Positions 44,931 through 52,989 of a stretch of 52,989 nucleotides of DNA are shown here, one piece after another. The notes beneath the pieces were generated by a model. That model was not told where the DNA came from and ran no database searches. It saw only the letters and a program-made list of their open reading frames with translations. The stretch is from an uncultured Bacteroidota bacterium (GTDB lineage: Bacteria; Bacteroidota; Bacteroidia; Flavobacteriales; Flavobacteriaceae), in NCBI GenBank assembly GCA_902620455.1, contig CACNIG010000009.1, positions 1-52,989 of the forward strand. The letters run 5' to 3'. The position numbers and the translations under genes were made by a program. Position 1 is the first letter of the stretch. Each line of letters opens with the position of its first letter.

Positions 44931-45206
44931 TTGTTTAAATTAAATAAACATAGAAGATTCAATTATACACCTAGATATTTTAAAGGCAAGGAAGGTATTC
45001 CAACAAGCTTTGAATCAAAATTTTCTAAATATAGAGATACATATAATTCAATTGACATTGGGCAAAAGTGGAAAGATGAAAGACATAAAATGCGAAATAG
45101 GAAAAATAGAGGAGTTAATATGACGTTAATCCTAGTTATTGTTTTTTTAATTTTGGTATTTTTATATATCATTGATTTTGATCTAACAATTTTCCAAGTT
45201 GATTAA
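44931..45206 (+). CDS. Small single-helix membrane protein next to ribH
   Basis: 91 residues, TTG start at 44931 and no ATG near. The basic N-terminal part (HRRFNYTPRYFKGK, about 7-20) is followed by a linker and a C-terminal membrane helix (about 68-86). Close relatives sit next to ribH in Flavobacteriia and have sometimes been named riboflavin synthase subunit beta; nothing in the sequence supports a riboflavin enzyme. It shares one base with the mutL start (TAATG). Function unknown. Confidence 0.72.
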   Translation: MFKLNKHRRFNYTPRYFKGKEGIPTSFESKFSKYRDTYNSIDIGQKWKDERHKMRNRKNRGVNMTLILVIVFLILVFLYIIDFDLTIFQVD

Positions 45207-46954
45207 TGCCTGATATAATTAAAATTTTAACACCTGAAGTTTCTAATAAAATAGCTGCTGGTGAAGTAGTTCAAAGACCATCATCCGTTCTTAAAGAACT
45301 TTTGGAGAATTCAATTGATGCAAACTCATCAAAGATTAAAATTATCATAAAAAATGCTGGTAAAAACTTAATTCAAGTTATTGATGACGGTATAGGTATG
45401 TCAAGAAATGACATGTATAAATCTTTTATAAAGCATGCCACCTCAAAAATCAACAAAATCGATGATGTTTTTTCAATTAATTCAATGGGATTCAGAGGCG
45501 AAGCCTTAGCTGCAATATCATCCGTCTCAATGATTGAGATGTCTTCTGCAAAATTAAATGAAAATGATGGCTATTTTATTGAAATTAATGGTGGTAAAGT
45601 TATTACTGAAAAAGAACTAATTGGAAATAAAGGTACTTCTATAAAAGTGCAAAATCTTTTTTATAACGTTCCAGCACGAAGAAATTTTTTAAAGTCAGAC
45701 TTTGTTGAATTAAGGCACATAATTAATGTATTTAATAGCATTGCTCTATCAAATAATGAAATAGAATTCTCATTTATTAATAATGATGAAGAAATATTTT
45801 ACTTAAAAAAAGAGTCACTGAAGAAAAGAATTATATCAATCTTTGGAGAAAAAATTCGTGAAAATCTTATACCAATATCTGAAGATACTCAGATAGCTAA
45901 TCTTAAAGGGTTTATTCTTAAACCTGATTTTGCGAAAAAATCTAGAATAAATCAATATATTTTTGTAAACAATAGGTCAATTAAAAGTCAGTTTATTAAT
46001 CATTCTATTTCTTCATCATTTGATGGCCTTTTAAGAGATGGATATTACCCCGGTTATTTTTTATTTATAGATATAGACCCAACTAAAATCGATGTAAATG
46101 TCCATCCAAATAAAACTGAGATAAAATTTGATGATGATCAAAATCTTTATTCAATAATCAATTCAGCAGTAAAACATTGTCTTGGTATCTATCAAGTTAG
46201 TCCAGTATTAGACTTTGATAAAGACCCTTCAATGGATGTATCTTATTCACAAATAAAAACTAATCCTAAAATACCAAGCATTGAAATAGACTCAGATTTT
46301 AACCCCTTTCAAATTTTTAATGATGATAAAGTTGAAAATCTTTTTTCTGAAAAATCTCAAAAAAAAATTGAATCTGATATTGAACTTGAAGACAAAAAAT
46401 TTGTTAAAATTTTTCAAATTTTTAATAAGTATATAGTTAGTGCTAGCACTTCCTCATTAATTATTATTAATCAAAAACTGGCACATCAAAGAATATTATA
46501 CGAAAGCTTTTTAAAATCTATGTTTGATAGTACTGAAGATATACAAAAGCTTGCATTTCCGTATGAATATAGTTTATCCAAGGAACAAGCTGTTCTATTT
46601 AAAAAAATCGACTCTGAATTTAAATCTCTGGGATTTGAATATGAGTTATACGATACCCAATTAAAGATTTTATCAATACCTAACCAGCTAAAAATGAATT
46701 CCATTGAGGACATTATTGATAATATTTTAAATGATGAATATGATCTTGATGAATCAAATAGCTTGAGTTATTCAGATTTTTTTGCAAGAAAACTTTCAAA
46801 GAGCTCATCAATTAAATCAGGAAAAAAATTAAATTTAAATGAGCAGGAGTTTATTGTTAATCAACTTTTTTCATGCAAGGAACCAAATCTATCTCCTGAT
46901 AATAAACAAATATTTGTTACTTTGAGTAAAAACGATATTGAAAATATTTTTTAA
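45206..46954 (+). CDS. mutL: DNA mismatch repair protein MutL
   Basis: Mismatch-repair ATPase that couples MutS to strand removal. 582 residues. The GHKL motifs are intact: ELLENSIDANSS, DDGIGMS, HATSKI, MGFRGEALAAISSV, GTSIKVQNLFYNVPARRNFLK. The C-terminal dimerisation domain runs from about 390. Where endonuclease-type MutL has DQHAx2Ex4E, this protein reads NQKLAHQRILYE (422-433), missing the Asp, His and first Glu, so nicking activity is not expected. It shares single bases with both neighbours. Confidence 0.95.
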   Translation: MPDIIKILTPEVSNKIAAGEVVQRPSSVLKELLENSIDANSSKIKIIIKNAGKNLIQVIDDGIGMSRNDMYKSFIKHATSKINKIDDVFSINSMGFRGEALAAISSVSMIEMSSAKLNENDGYFIEINGGKVITEKELIGNKGTSIKVQNLFYNVPARRNFLKSDFVELRHIINVFNSIALSNNEIEFSFINNDEEIFYLKKESLKKRIISIFGEKIRENLIPISEDTQIANLKGFILKPDFAKKSRINQYIFVNNRSIKSQFINHSISSSFDGLLRDGYYPGYFLFIDIDPTKIDVNVHPNKTEIKFDDDQNLYSIINSAVKHCLGIYQVSPVLDFDKDPSMDVSYSQIKTNPKIPSIEIDSDFNPFQIFNDDKVENLFSEKSQKKIESDIELEDKKFVKIFQIFNKYIVSASTSSLIIINQKLAHQRILYESFLKSMFDSTEDIQKLAFPYEYSLSKEQAVLFKKIDSEFKSLGFEYELYDTQLKILSIPNQLKMNSIEDIIDNILNDEYDLDESNSLSYSDFFARKLSKSSSIKSGKKLNLNEQEFIVNQLFSCKEPNLSPDNKQIFVTLSKNDIENIF

Positions 46955-47691
46955 TGGGTAGAATCAGTGAAATAGTAAAACATTTAATTATAATCAATGT
47001 CATATTTTATATTGCTTCACAAGTTTTGGGTGACTTTATGTATGACTTATTTGCTATGCACTACCCAAAAAATCCAGACTTTATTTTGTGGCAACCATTA
47101 ACTCACATGTTTATGCATGGAGATACCACTCATATTCTCTTCAATATGTTTGGACTCTGGATGTTTGGTACTCCTTTAGAGCAGATGTGGGGTAAACAGA
47201 AATTTATATTTTATTATTTGTCTGCTGGATTAGGAGCTGTTTTAATCCAAACATTAGTATATCACTATGATGTTATAGCAGTTAGTCAAATTTTGTTAGA
47301 AAATGGCCTTACTAAACTAGATGTAAACTCTTTTTATGAAACTGGTAGACTTAATAATTCAATAATTCAATCTGTTGGAGAGGAAAGATTATATTCTAGT
47401 ATTCAATCTTTTAGAGCCGTAATGGTTGGTGCATCTGGTGCTTTATATGGAATCTTAGTTGGCTTTGCCATGCTTTTTCCTAATGTGCAATTAATGCTAT
47501 TGTTTCCCCCGATTCCAATAAAAGCAAAATTTCTAGTGCCTCTTTTAATTTTATTTGACCTATTTTTTGGTTTTACATCATATTCTGTTGGGCCTATAGC
47601 TCATTTTGCCCATATTGGCGGAGCAATTACTGGATTTGTTATGATGTGGTATTGGAAAAAAAATCAGTTCAATAATAAAAGATGGAACTAG
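46954..47691 (+). CDS. Rhomboid intramembrane serine protease, copy 1
   Basis: 245 residues, about six membrane helices. Active-site features: HILFN (His60, Asn64), GASG with Ser161 as nucleophile, and HFAHIGG with His220. The stretch between helices 2 and 4 holds a long insert (about 105-155). It starts at the mutL stop (TAATG) and overlaps the second rhomboid by 10 bases. The substrate is unknown. Confidence 0.92.
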   Translation: MGRISEIVKHLIIINVIFYIASQVLGDFMYDLFAMHYPKNPDFILWQPLTHMFMHGDTTHILFNMFGLWMFGTPLEQMWGKQKFIFYYLSAGLGAVLIQTLVYHYDVIAVSQILLENGLTKLDVNSFYETGRLNNSIIQSVGEERLYSSIQSFRAVMVGASGALYGILVGFAMLFPNVQLMLLFPPIPIKAKFLVPLLILFDLFFGFTSYSVGPIAHFAHIGGAITGFVMMWYWKKNQFNNKRWN

Positions 47692-48482
47692 GATATAAGC
47701 ATTTCATAAATCAGCCAGTTTTTAAAAAAATTATAATTATCAATATTGTAATTTTTTTACTACCATTAGTTTATAATACATTTCTGTTTCTCTTTAATCT
47801 TGAACAAATTAATATTATTCAATTTTTTGATCTTCATCCAAATTTTGATCAAATTATTAGTAGTCCATGGACTATAGTAACTTATTCCTTTTTCCACATT
47901 GATTTTATTCACATTTTTTGGAATATGTTGATTCTTTATTTAGTATCAGATTATTTTCTTTCATTTTTAAATAATAAAAAATTTCTTGAAATTTATTTTT
48001 ACGGGGCTATTTCAGGTGGGTTGTTATTTATATTTTCATATAATATTTTTCCAGCTTTTGAAAATTCTTTTTCACCTTTAATTGGATCATCTGCGGCTGT
48101 ATACTCTCTTCTTATATTTGTCTGTGCATATTTTCCTAATACAATTATTAATCTAATTTTTTTTAATGTAAAGCTTAAAAATTTAGGCTTATTCTATGTC
48201 ATTTTGAGCTTAATTCAAATACCATTTAGTAATGCTGGTGGAAATATAGCACATCTTGGGGGTGCTATTTACGGATTTTATTATGCAAAAAATTACGATA
48301 CTTATAAATCTACCCTTGATATTTTTTTTAAAGGTTTTAAAAAAATTAATGTGAAGCCTAAAAATAAAATTGATAATCAGGTTGAAATTGACAAAATACT
48401 AGACAAGATTAGTAAATCCGGATATGAAAGTTTATCAGAAAAGGAAAAGGAATTTCTTTTTAAAAACTCAGATAAAAACTAA
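47682..48482 (+). CDS. Rhomboid intramembrane serine protease, copy 2
   Basis: 266 residues, a divergent second copy. His77 and Asn81 (HIFWN), Ser137 in GSSA (copy 1 has GASG) and His191 (HLGG) keep the catalytic Ser-His pair, but the Gly after Ser is Ala. A 50-residue lysine-rich cytoplasmic tail ending in KSGYESLSEKEKEFL-type helix, as in zinc-ribbon-linked rhomboids of Bacteroidota, follows the last helix. Its stop overlaps the convergent lepB stop by 4 bases. Confidence 0.9.
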   Translation: MELGYKHFINQPVFKKIIIINIVIFLLPLVYNTFLFLFNLEQINIIQFFDLHPNFDQIISSPWTIVTYSFFHIDFIHIFWNMLILYLVSDYFLSFLNNKKFLEIYFYGAISGGLLFIFSYNIFPAFENSFSPLIGSSAAVYSLLIFVCAYFPNTIINLIFFNVKLKNLGLFYVILSLIQIPFSNAGGNIAHLGGAIYGFYYAKNYDTYKSTLDIFFKGFKKINVKPKNKIDNQVEIDKILDKISKSGYESLSEKEKEFLFKNSDKN

Positions 48483-50170
48483 ACATTAGTTATCCTTTTC
48501 TTAATAAAAATGAAAACTTGCCAACCTAACAATAAAAATAAGAAATGAGGTAAATATGACCTAGGTTTACCTTCAAAACCAATAGTAGTAAAAACTCTAT
48601 CCCATCTAAACTTCCAATTACTGATACCTTGAAATAGACCATCAATACTCATCCAAATAAAAACTGGTTTACCTAAAACATGGTCAAATGGAACATAGCC
48701 CCAAACTCTTGAGTCTTCTGAGTTGTATCTATTATCTCCCATCATCCAGTAGTAGTCTTGTTTAAAAGTATATTCATTGGATATTTCATTGTTTATATAA
48801 ATATTATTATCTATAACTTCAATATTATTATTCTCGTAATCTCTAATTATCTTTTTATATATAGGTAATTCATCTACTGACAAATTAATTTTATCACCAG
48901 CTTTAGGAATATATATTGGTCCTAGTTGATCATTATTCCAGTTGTATCTATTATTACCTGGGAAGAAGATTGAATTTGATAAATTTGTTTTTTCAACCAT
49001 TCTATATATTGTGTCAAACTCATTAGAAATTTTAATTTTATTTGCATCGTTAAAAGTAAGACTGATCTCTTTTTCATTATCAATTATCTCTCTAATATCA
49101 AGGTTTAACTCTCTTACCTTGTTGATTGGAATACCCTGATCAGCTGTGTATATAAGATATTCATTTTCATTAGTATTTGAAATACTCAAAATATATTCTT
49201 TTAACCTTGCATATGATTCTTGAGATAAATTTCTTATAACAAATCTCCTGATAAAACCTTCTATATCAAGTTCTTTGAGTTTACTTGATGAAACTCCATC
49301 TTTAGAGTAGATTTTATAAGTATATAAAGGCTTTGCTCTGTCAGGTAGCTTATTTTCCTGACCATTTAAATAAACTATGCCATCTCTAATCTCTAATGAG
49401 TCTCCTGGGACTCCAATTGCTCGTTTGACATAGTTAGATTTCTTGTCTCTTGGTTTAATAACACCTTTTTCCTTTACAAAAAACTGTCTAACAGTATCAG
49501 CAGGCCAATTAAAAACCACAATATCATTATTCTTAATTTCCTGAAAACCTGGAATGCGAATATATGGAAGCTGAGGCTTTTTTAAGTATGATCTTGTTTT
49601 AATTATTGGTATAGTGTCGTGAACCATTGGAAAAGAAATAACTGTTGATGGTATTCTTGCACCGTAATGAAATTTACTTACTAATAAGAAGTCACCTACT
49701 CTTAATGTCTTCTCTAGTGAGCCTGTAGGTATAACGAAAGGTTGAAGAAAATAGTTGTGAACTATAGTAGCTATGACAACAGCAAAAACAAGAGATCCAA
49801 CAGATTTCTCAAAATTTGAGAAAGAAATATCATTAATATATTTTGTTCTTTTACTTATATAGCTAATGTAATACAAATATAAGCCAAGGGTTATTATAAC
49901 TAATACTCTATCTAATTTTGAATTATGGTTAAACCGTTTAGTTAGTTCAACCCAAATAACAGATATCATTATAAGATTAATAACTGGGATAAATACCAAA
50001 ATTATCCACCATCTCGGTCTTTTTATTATCACTAATAGACTAATGATATTATAAAAAGGAACAATAGATTTCCAAGATGAAATACCCGATAGCTTAAAAA
50101 GCTTCTGAGTACCACCGAATATTATTAAGTTATAACATAGAAAGAAAATTAACCACTCAATTAGGCTCAT
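48479..50170 (-). CDS. lepB: Signal peptidase I
   Basis: Removes signal peptides from exported proteins. 563 residues, long as in other Bacteroidota. Several membrane helices occupy residues 1-140. The catalytic Ser is Ser151 in IPTGSLEKTL, the general-base Lys is Lys249 in NYVKRAIGVPGDSLEIRDG, and MMGDNRYNSEDSRVWGYVP is box E near residue 480. A large periplasmic insert (about 275-450) separates the boxes. DUF5683 lies one base upstream. In most relatives I recall, dapB stands between them. Confidence 0.95.
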   Translation of the reverse strand: MSLIEWLIFFLCYNLIIFGGTQKLFKLSGISSWKSIVPFYNIISLLVIIKRPRWWIILVFIPVINLIMISVIWVELTKRFNHNSKLDRVLVIITLGLYLYYISYISKRTKYINDISFSNFEKSVGSLVFAVVIATIVHNYFLQPFVIPTGSLEKTLRVGDFLLVSKFHYGARIPSTVISFPMVHDTIPIIKTRSYLKKPQLPYIRIPGFQEIKNNDIVVFNWPADTVRQFFVKEKGVIKPRDKKSNYVKRAIGVPGDSLEIRDGIVYLNGQENKLPDRAKPLYTYKIYSKDGVSSSKLKELDIEGFIRRFVIRNLSQESYARLKEYILSISNTNENEYLIYTADQGIPINKVRELNLDIREIIDNEKEISLTFNDANKIKISNEFDTIYRMVEKTNLSNSIFFPGNNRYNWNNDQLGPIYIPKAGDKINLSVDELPIYKKIIRDYENNNIEVIDNNIYINNEISNEYTFKQDYYWMMGDNRYNSEDSRVWGYVPFDHVLGKPVFIWMSIDGLFQGISNWKFRWDRVFTTIGFEGKPRSYLPHFLFLLLGWQVFIFIKKRITNV

Positions 50171-50171
50171 A

Positions 50172-50729
50172 TTAGTCTAAATTAATTTTAAATTTGATTC
50201 CAGCACTTTGAGAAAAATCAAAATAATGATTTTCTATATATGGTTCAAATGATAAATCCTCGCTGACATTAAATTGTAGTAAATGAGCACCAACATTTGC
50301 GTCAATAATATTCAATACGTATGTTCCGATAAGAAACATGAAAGAAAAATCTTTATATCTTCTATGAAATTTCATTCCCTCAAGTAATTTTTCATTTTCG
50401 GGAATTATTTCAATATATTCATCATCAAAATATCCAGCAAGCCTTCTCTTATAGGCTGTTCGATATTTTTTCATTTCCTTGTTATTGTAGTTATAATAAT
50501 ACGCAGATGCACCTAATCCACCATAAATTATAGGAATCATCCAATACCTTCTTGTGTAGATTTGACCTAATCCAGGTATTACAGAGGAGTAAAATGCAGC
50601 TTTAGAGGGAGTCAGAGGGTCGTTAATCAATTTTAATTTTCTCGGACTAATGTAAGTTGAATCTGTAATAGATTGACTACATAAATTTGTAGTATAACAT
50701 AGAATCATTAACAAGATTAGTTTTCTCAA
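50172..50729 (-). CDS. DUF5683 membrane protein
   Basis: 185 residues with a signal peptide (LILLMILCYTTNLCSQ). The conserved core is TPSKAAFYSSVIPGLGQIYTRRYWMIPIIYGGLG with a following hydrophobic helix. A GXGQIY-type motif of this sort is typical of the family. Function is unknown. The start is TTG at 50729, overlapping the parB TGA stop (TTGA). It belongs to the parAB run. Confidence 0.82.
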   Translation of the reverse strand: MRKLILLMILCYTTNLCSQSITDSTYISPRKLKLINDPLTPSKAAFYSSVIPGLGQIYTRRYWMIPIIYGGLGASAYYYNYNNKEMKKYRTAYKRRLAGYFDDEYIEIIPENEKLLEGMKFHRRYKDFSFMFLIGTYVLNIIDANVGAHLLQFNVSEDLSFEPYIENHYFDFSQSAGIKFKINLD

Positions 50730-51604
50730 TTTGATATTTTTTTAAGAATTGAGTAGAGTTCATTTATGCTCTTAAAACTAGTCGAAAGTGTGACTTTACC
50801 TTTATTATTTTCTTTCAAGGTTACTTTAGAATCAAAAAGTCTTTCAAATTTATTTGTTGCGTCTATATAAATTTTTGATACATCTGAGTTGGAGTAATTA
50901 GAAGTTAAATTTTTATTTCCTTTGACAATTTTCTCAGTTTGCCTAACTGATAATTTAGATGATATGATTTGCTCATAAATCTTTATCTGTAATTTTTTAT
51001 CATCAATATTAATTAAGGCTCTTCCATGGCCCATAGTTAAAAATCCATCCCTGATGCCTGATTGAATAATTGGATCTAGTTTTAAAAGTCTTACATAATT
51101 GGATATAGTTGATCTATCTTTACCTACAAGTTTAGATATAATATCAATATTTAAGTTATATTCATTAATTAATCTTTCGTATGTAAGTGCAATTTCAATA
51201 GGGTCAAGATCAACTCTTTGAACATTTTCAACTAGTGACATTTTTAATAAGTCGGAATCATTTTCAACAGCCTTTACATAGCAAGGTATTGTGTCTAAAT
51301 TAGCTATTTTTGAAGCACGATATCTTCTTTCACCAGATACAATTTCGTACTTATCATCATTAATTTTTCTAACTGTAATTGGCTGAATAATCCCCAATTC
51401 TTTTATTGAGACAACAAGATTATCAATCTCTTTAGTATCAAAATTAGTTCTTGGTTGATTTGGATTAACATGAATCTTGTTTAAAGATAATTGAGAGCTA
51501 TTAATCTTATTAGTCTTTTTAAAAGATAAATCTGAATTATCAGTATCACCTAATAGTGCATTAAGGCCTCTTCCTAGTACTTTTTTTTGTTTTTTTTCAG
51601 ACAT
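50726..51604 (-). CDS. parB: Chromosome-partitioning protein ParB
   Basis: Binds parS sites and spreads by CTP-dependent clamping. 292 residues. VNPNQPRTNF and VSGERRYRASKIA (CTP-binding boxes I and II), LKMSLVENVQRVDLDPIE, the helix-turn-helix NIDIISKLVGKDRSTISNYVRLLKL and the GHGRALI motif are present, plus a short C-terminal dimerisation segment. The N-terminal KKVLGRGLNALL stretch, the usual ParA-contact region, is intact. parA ends directly before it. Confidence 0.96.
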   Translation of the reverse strand: MSEKKQKKVLGRGLNALLGDTDNSDLSFKKTNKINSSQLSLNKIHVNPNQPRTNFDTKEIDNLVVSIKELGIIQPITVRKINDDKYEIVSGERRYRASKIANLDTIPCYVKAVENDSDLLKMSLVENVQRVDLDPIEIALTYERLINEYNLNIDIISKLVGKDRSTISNYVRLLKLDPIIQSGIRDGFLTMGHGRALINIDDKKLQIKIYEQIISSKLSVRQTEKIVKGNKNLTSNYSNSDVSKIYIDATNKFERLFDSKVTLKENNKGKVTLSTSFKSINELYSILKKISN

Positions 51605-52366
51605 TTAATTTCTATTTACAATTTCATCTGCTAAAGAGAGATAATTTTTTGTTCCTTTTGATGACACATCGTAAGTAATAATATCTTTCCCAAAACCTGG
51701 AGCTTCCCCTAATTTAATATTTCTCTGAATAATAGTATCAAACACAATATCTCCAAAGTGTTTTCTTACTTCTTCAACAACCTGATTTGATAATCTTAAT
51801 CTAGAATCAAACATTGTAAGCAATATACCCTCAATATCTAAGTTTTTATTGTGAATTTTCTGAACACTTTTAATTGTATTTAATAATTTTCCGAGACCTT
51901 CTAATGCAAAATATTCACATTGAATTGGTATTAAAACTGAATTTGAACTTGTAAGAGCATTTAGAGTTATTAGACCAAGAGATGGAGCACAATCAATTAA
52001 TATAAAGTCATAAAGGCTTTTAATATCATTAATTTTTTCCCTTAATTTATACTCTCTTTCTTCTTCATCCACAAGTTCAATCTCAATACCAACAAGATCG
52101 ATACTAGACTGGATAAGATCAAGATTGGGAGATTCACTTTTTTTTATTACTTCAGATATTTTTTTTGTTCCTGATATAACTTGATAAAGTGATAAATCTT
52201 TATCATTTGGATCAAAACCTAATCCAGAAGATGCATTTGCTTGTGGGTCAGCGTCTATTAACAAAACTTTTTTTTCCAAAACACCAAGTGAGGCTGCCAG
52301 ATTAACAGATGTTGTCGTTTTACCAACACCTCCTTTTTGATTTGCTATTGAAATTATTTTTCCCAT
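51605..52366 (-). CDS. parA: Chromosome-partitioning ATPase ParA
   Basis: Deviant Walker ATPase that positions ParB-bound origin DNA, 253 residues. The deviant Walker A KGGVGKTTT (11-19), SVNLAASLG, LIDADPQANASSGLG (Walker A' Asp), YDFILIDCAPSLGLITLNAL (Walker B) and IPIQCEYFALEGLGKL are intact. It follows the FtsB-like gene by 3 bases and abuts parB without a gap. Confidence 0.97.
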   Translation of the reverse strand: MGKIISIANQKGGVGKTTTSVNLAASLGVLEKKVLLIDADPQANASSGLGFDPNDKDLSLYQVISGTKKISEVIKKSESPNLDLIQSSIDLVGIEIELVDEEEREYKLREKINDIKSLYDFILIDCAPSLGLITLNALTSSNSVLIPIQCEYFALEGLGKLLNTIKSVQKIHNKNLDIEGILLTMFDSRLRLSNQVVEEVRKHFGDIVFDTIIQRNIKLGEAPGFGKDIITYDVSSKGTKNYLSLADEIVNRN

Positions 52367-52369
52367 TAA

Positions 52370-52687
52370 TTACTCATCTTTAGATTGAAATTCAATAATA
52401 AAAATATCTTCATTATCTTTTTTTAGGTTATACTCCTCTCTAGCATAATGTTCAAGACTATCTATATTATTAAGCTTTTTGATAAGTGATCTATCTTTAA
52501 GTATCTCTTCATTGAGAGCATTTCTTTTATTTTTTAGCTTTTTAATTTCCCTATTTAACTCTGCGTGTATCAACAATGAGTTAGTGTCTAAAAAAGTCAT
52601 CCAAATTAAAAATGCTACAGAAATGATTAAATATTTGAAAAAAGATTTTTTAATTAAAACTTTAAGTTTTAAAAAAATTTTGTTCAT
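52370..52687 (-). CDS. FtsB/DivIC-like septum-formation initiator protein
   Basis: 105 residues: a basic N-terminus, one membrane helix (about 17-35), then a coiled coil (about 40-75, NREIKKLKNKRNALNEEIL) and the conserved SLEHYAREEYNLKKDNEDIF end, the DivIC/FtsB signature of a membrane-anchored divisome component. The start ATG shares one base with the stop of the upstream sugar-dehydrogenase gene (TAATG). In other Flavobacteriia I recall this gene next to a uridine kinase, not parA. Confidence 0.85.
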   Translation of the reverse strand: MNKIFLKLKVLIKKSFFKYLIISVAFLIWMTFLDTNSLLIHAELNREIKKLKNKRNALNEEILKDRSLIKKLNNIDSLEHYAREEYNLKKDNEDIFIIEFQSKDE

Positions 52688-52989
52688 TACTCTGTAATAT
52701 CGTTTTTTATATAAACTTTTGAGGGGATAATTTTAAAAATACCTTTTTTCTCAACCCCTACATAAAGGTAACCATCAGGGCCTTGTACAACTTCTCTTAC
52801 CCTTCCAACCCTGTCTAAAAGCTTTTCTCTTTTATAAACATAGTTTCCTATCAACTCTATTCTCTCTAAGTACCTAAATCTAAGAGATCCAACAAATAGA
52901 TTTCCTTTCCATTCATCATATACATCTGAGGTCAGCATAACCATTCCGGAGGGAGCAATTGATGGAGTCCAAAAATATGTTGGGGATTC
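52687..52989 (-). CDS. PQQ-type glucose/sorbosone dehydrogenase-family protein, N-terminus outside window
   Basis: Only the last 100 residues are in the window; the frame is open to the edge (FWTPSIAPSGM upstream of the first in-frame Met at 52944). YDEWKGNLFVGSLRF, RVGRVREVVQGPDGYLYVG and KGIFKIIP are the C-terminal blades of the beta-propeller of soluble aldose sugar dehydrogenases (Gdh-B/Asd type, PF07995). The reaction and signal peptide cannot be judged from this part. It leads the FtsB-like, parA and parB genes on one strand. Confidence 0.9.
   Translation of the reverse strand, partial: ESPTYFWTPSIAPSGMVMLTSDVYDEWKGNLFVGSLRFRYLERIELIGNYVYKREKLLDRVGRVREVVQGPDGYLYVGVEKKGIFKIIPSKVYIKNDITE

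Noticed and set aside
44931-45206. Riboflavin synthase beta subunit as the identity of the small gene after ribH
   Set aside because: The protein is a short basic segment plus one membrane helix with no resemblance to lumazine or riboflavin synthase; ribH already encodes that enzyme.

Overview
The window reads as a piece of chromosome from a streamlined, AT-rich member of the Bacteroidota, most likely an uncultured marine Flavobacteriales lineage. The support is a SusC/SusD pair, a TamL-type lipoprotein barrel, DUF3810, DUF349 and DUF5683 proteins, an OstA-like protein, a flavobacterial Fur and RelA/SpoT pair, promoters of the Bacteroidota TAnnTTTG type, no Shine-Dalgarno sequences, and very short or overlapping gene junctions. 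No rRNA, tRNA, CRISPR array, insertion sequence or phage gene was seen, and no gene-free stretch exceeds about 210 bases.

Layout. 1-7186 (minus): pnp (cut by the window edge), rpsO, accD, fbaA, tamL, rlmB. 7193-13001 (minus): a three-gene TonB-dependent uptake operon (SusC, SusD, accessory lipoprotein) closed by a strong terminator. 13211-15228 (minus): a secreted protein of unknown function and lysA. 15308-17088 (plus): sucC and a small heat-shock protein with an unusual promoter, closed by a terminator shared with the end of uvrB. 17087-22532 (minus): uvrB, a PRiA4_ORF3-like protein, ctaA, cca and tsaC, tightly packed. 22611-23617 (plus): ruvX and def. 23614-28667 (minus): DUF349 protein, aroE, a DUF368 putative polyprenyl-phosphate transporter and a TPR protein. 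28718-34303 (minus): OstA-like, purA, fur and rsh. 34363-41739 (minus): two secreted amidohydrolase-fold proteins, a DUF3810 peptidase-like protein, a cyclophilin-FKBP fusion and a DHH phosphoesterase. 41827-42249 (plus): ndk. 42242-43628 (minus): a DUF721/DciA-like protein and recF. 43677-48482 (plus): TPR protein, ribH, a small membrane protein, mutL and two rhomboids. 48479-52989 (minus): lepB, DUF5683, parB, parA, an FtsB/DivIC-like protein and the C-terminal end of a PQQ-type sugar dehydrogenase.

Most genes are housekeeping: translation and RNA turnover, envelope biogenesis, lysine, shikimate, purine and riboflavin synthesis, stringent response, DNA repair and chromosome partitioning. 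The accessory part is the SusCD operon and, less clearly, the amidohydrolase pair. No new defence or mobile system was found. The more unusual observations are frequent TTG starts, promoters placed almost on top of start codons, a possible sigma-54-like hsp20 promoter, amidohydrolase folds that have lost their metal-binding histidines, a MutL without its endonuclease motif, a recent tandem duplication in the DUF349 protein, and a parAB-lepB cluster without dapB.
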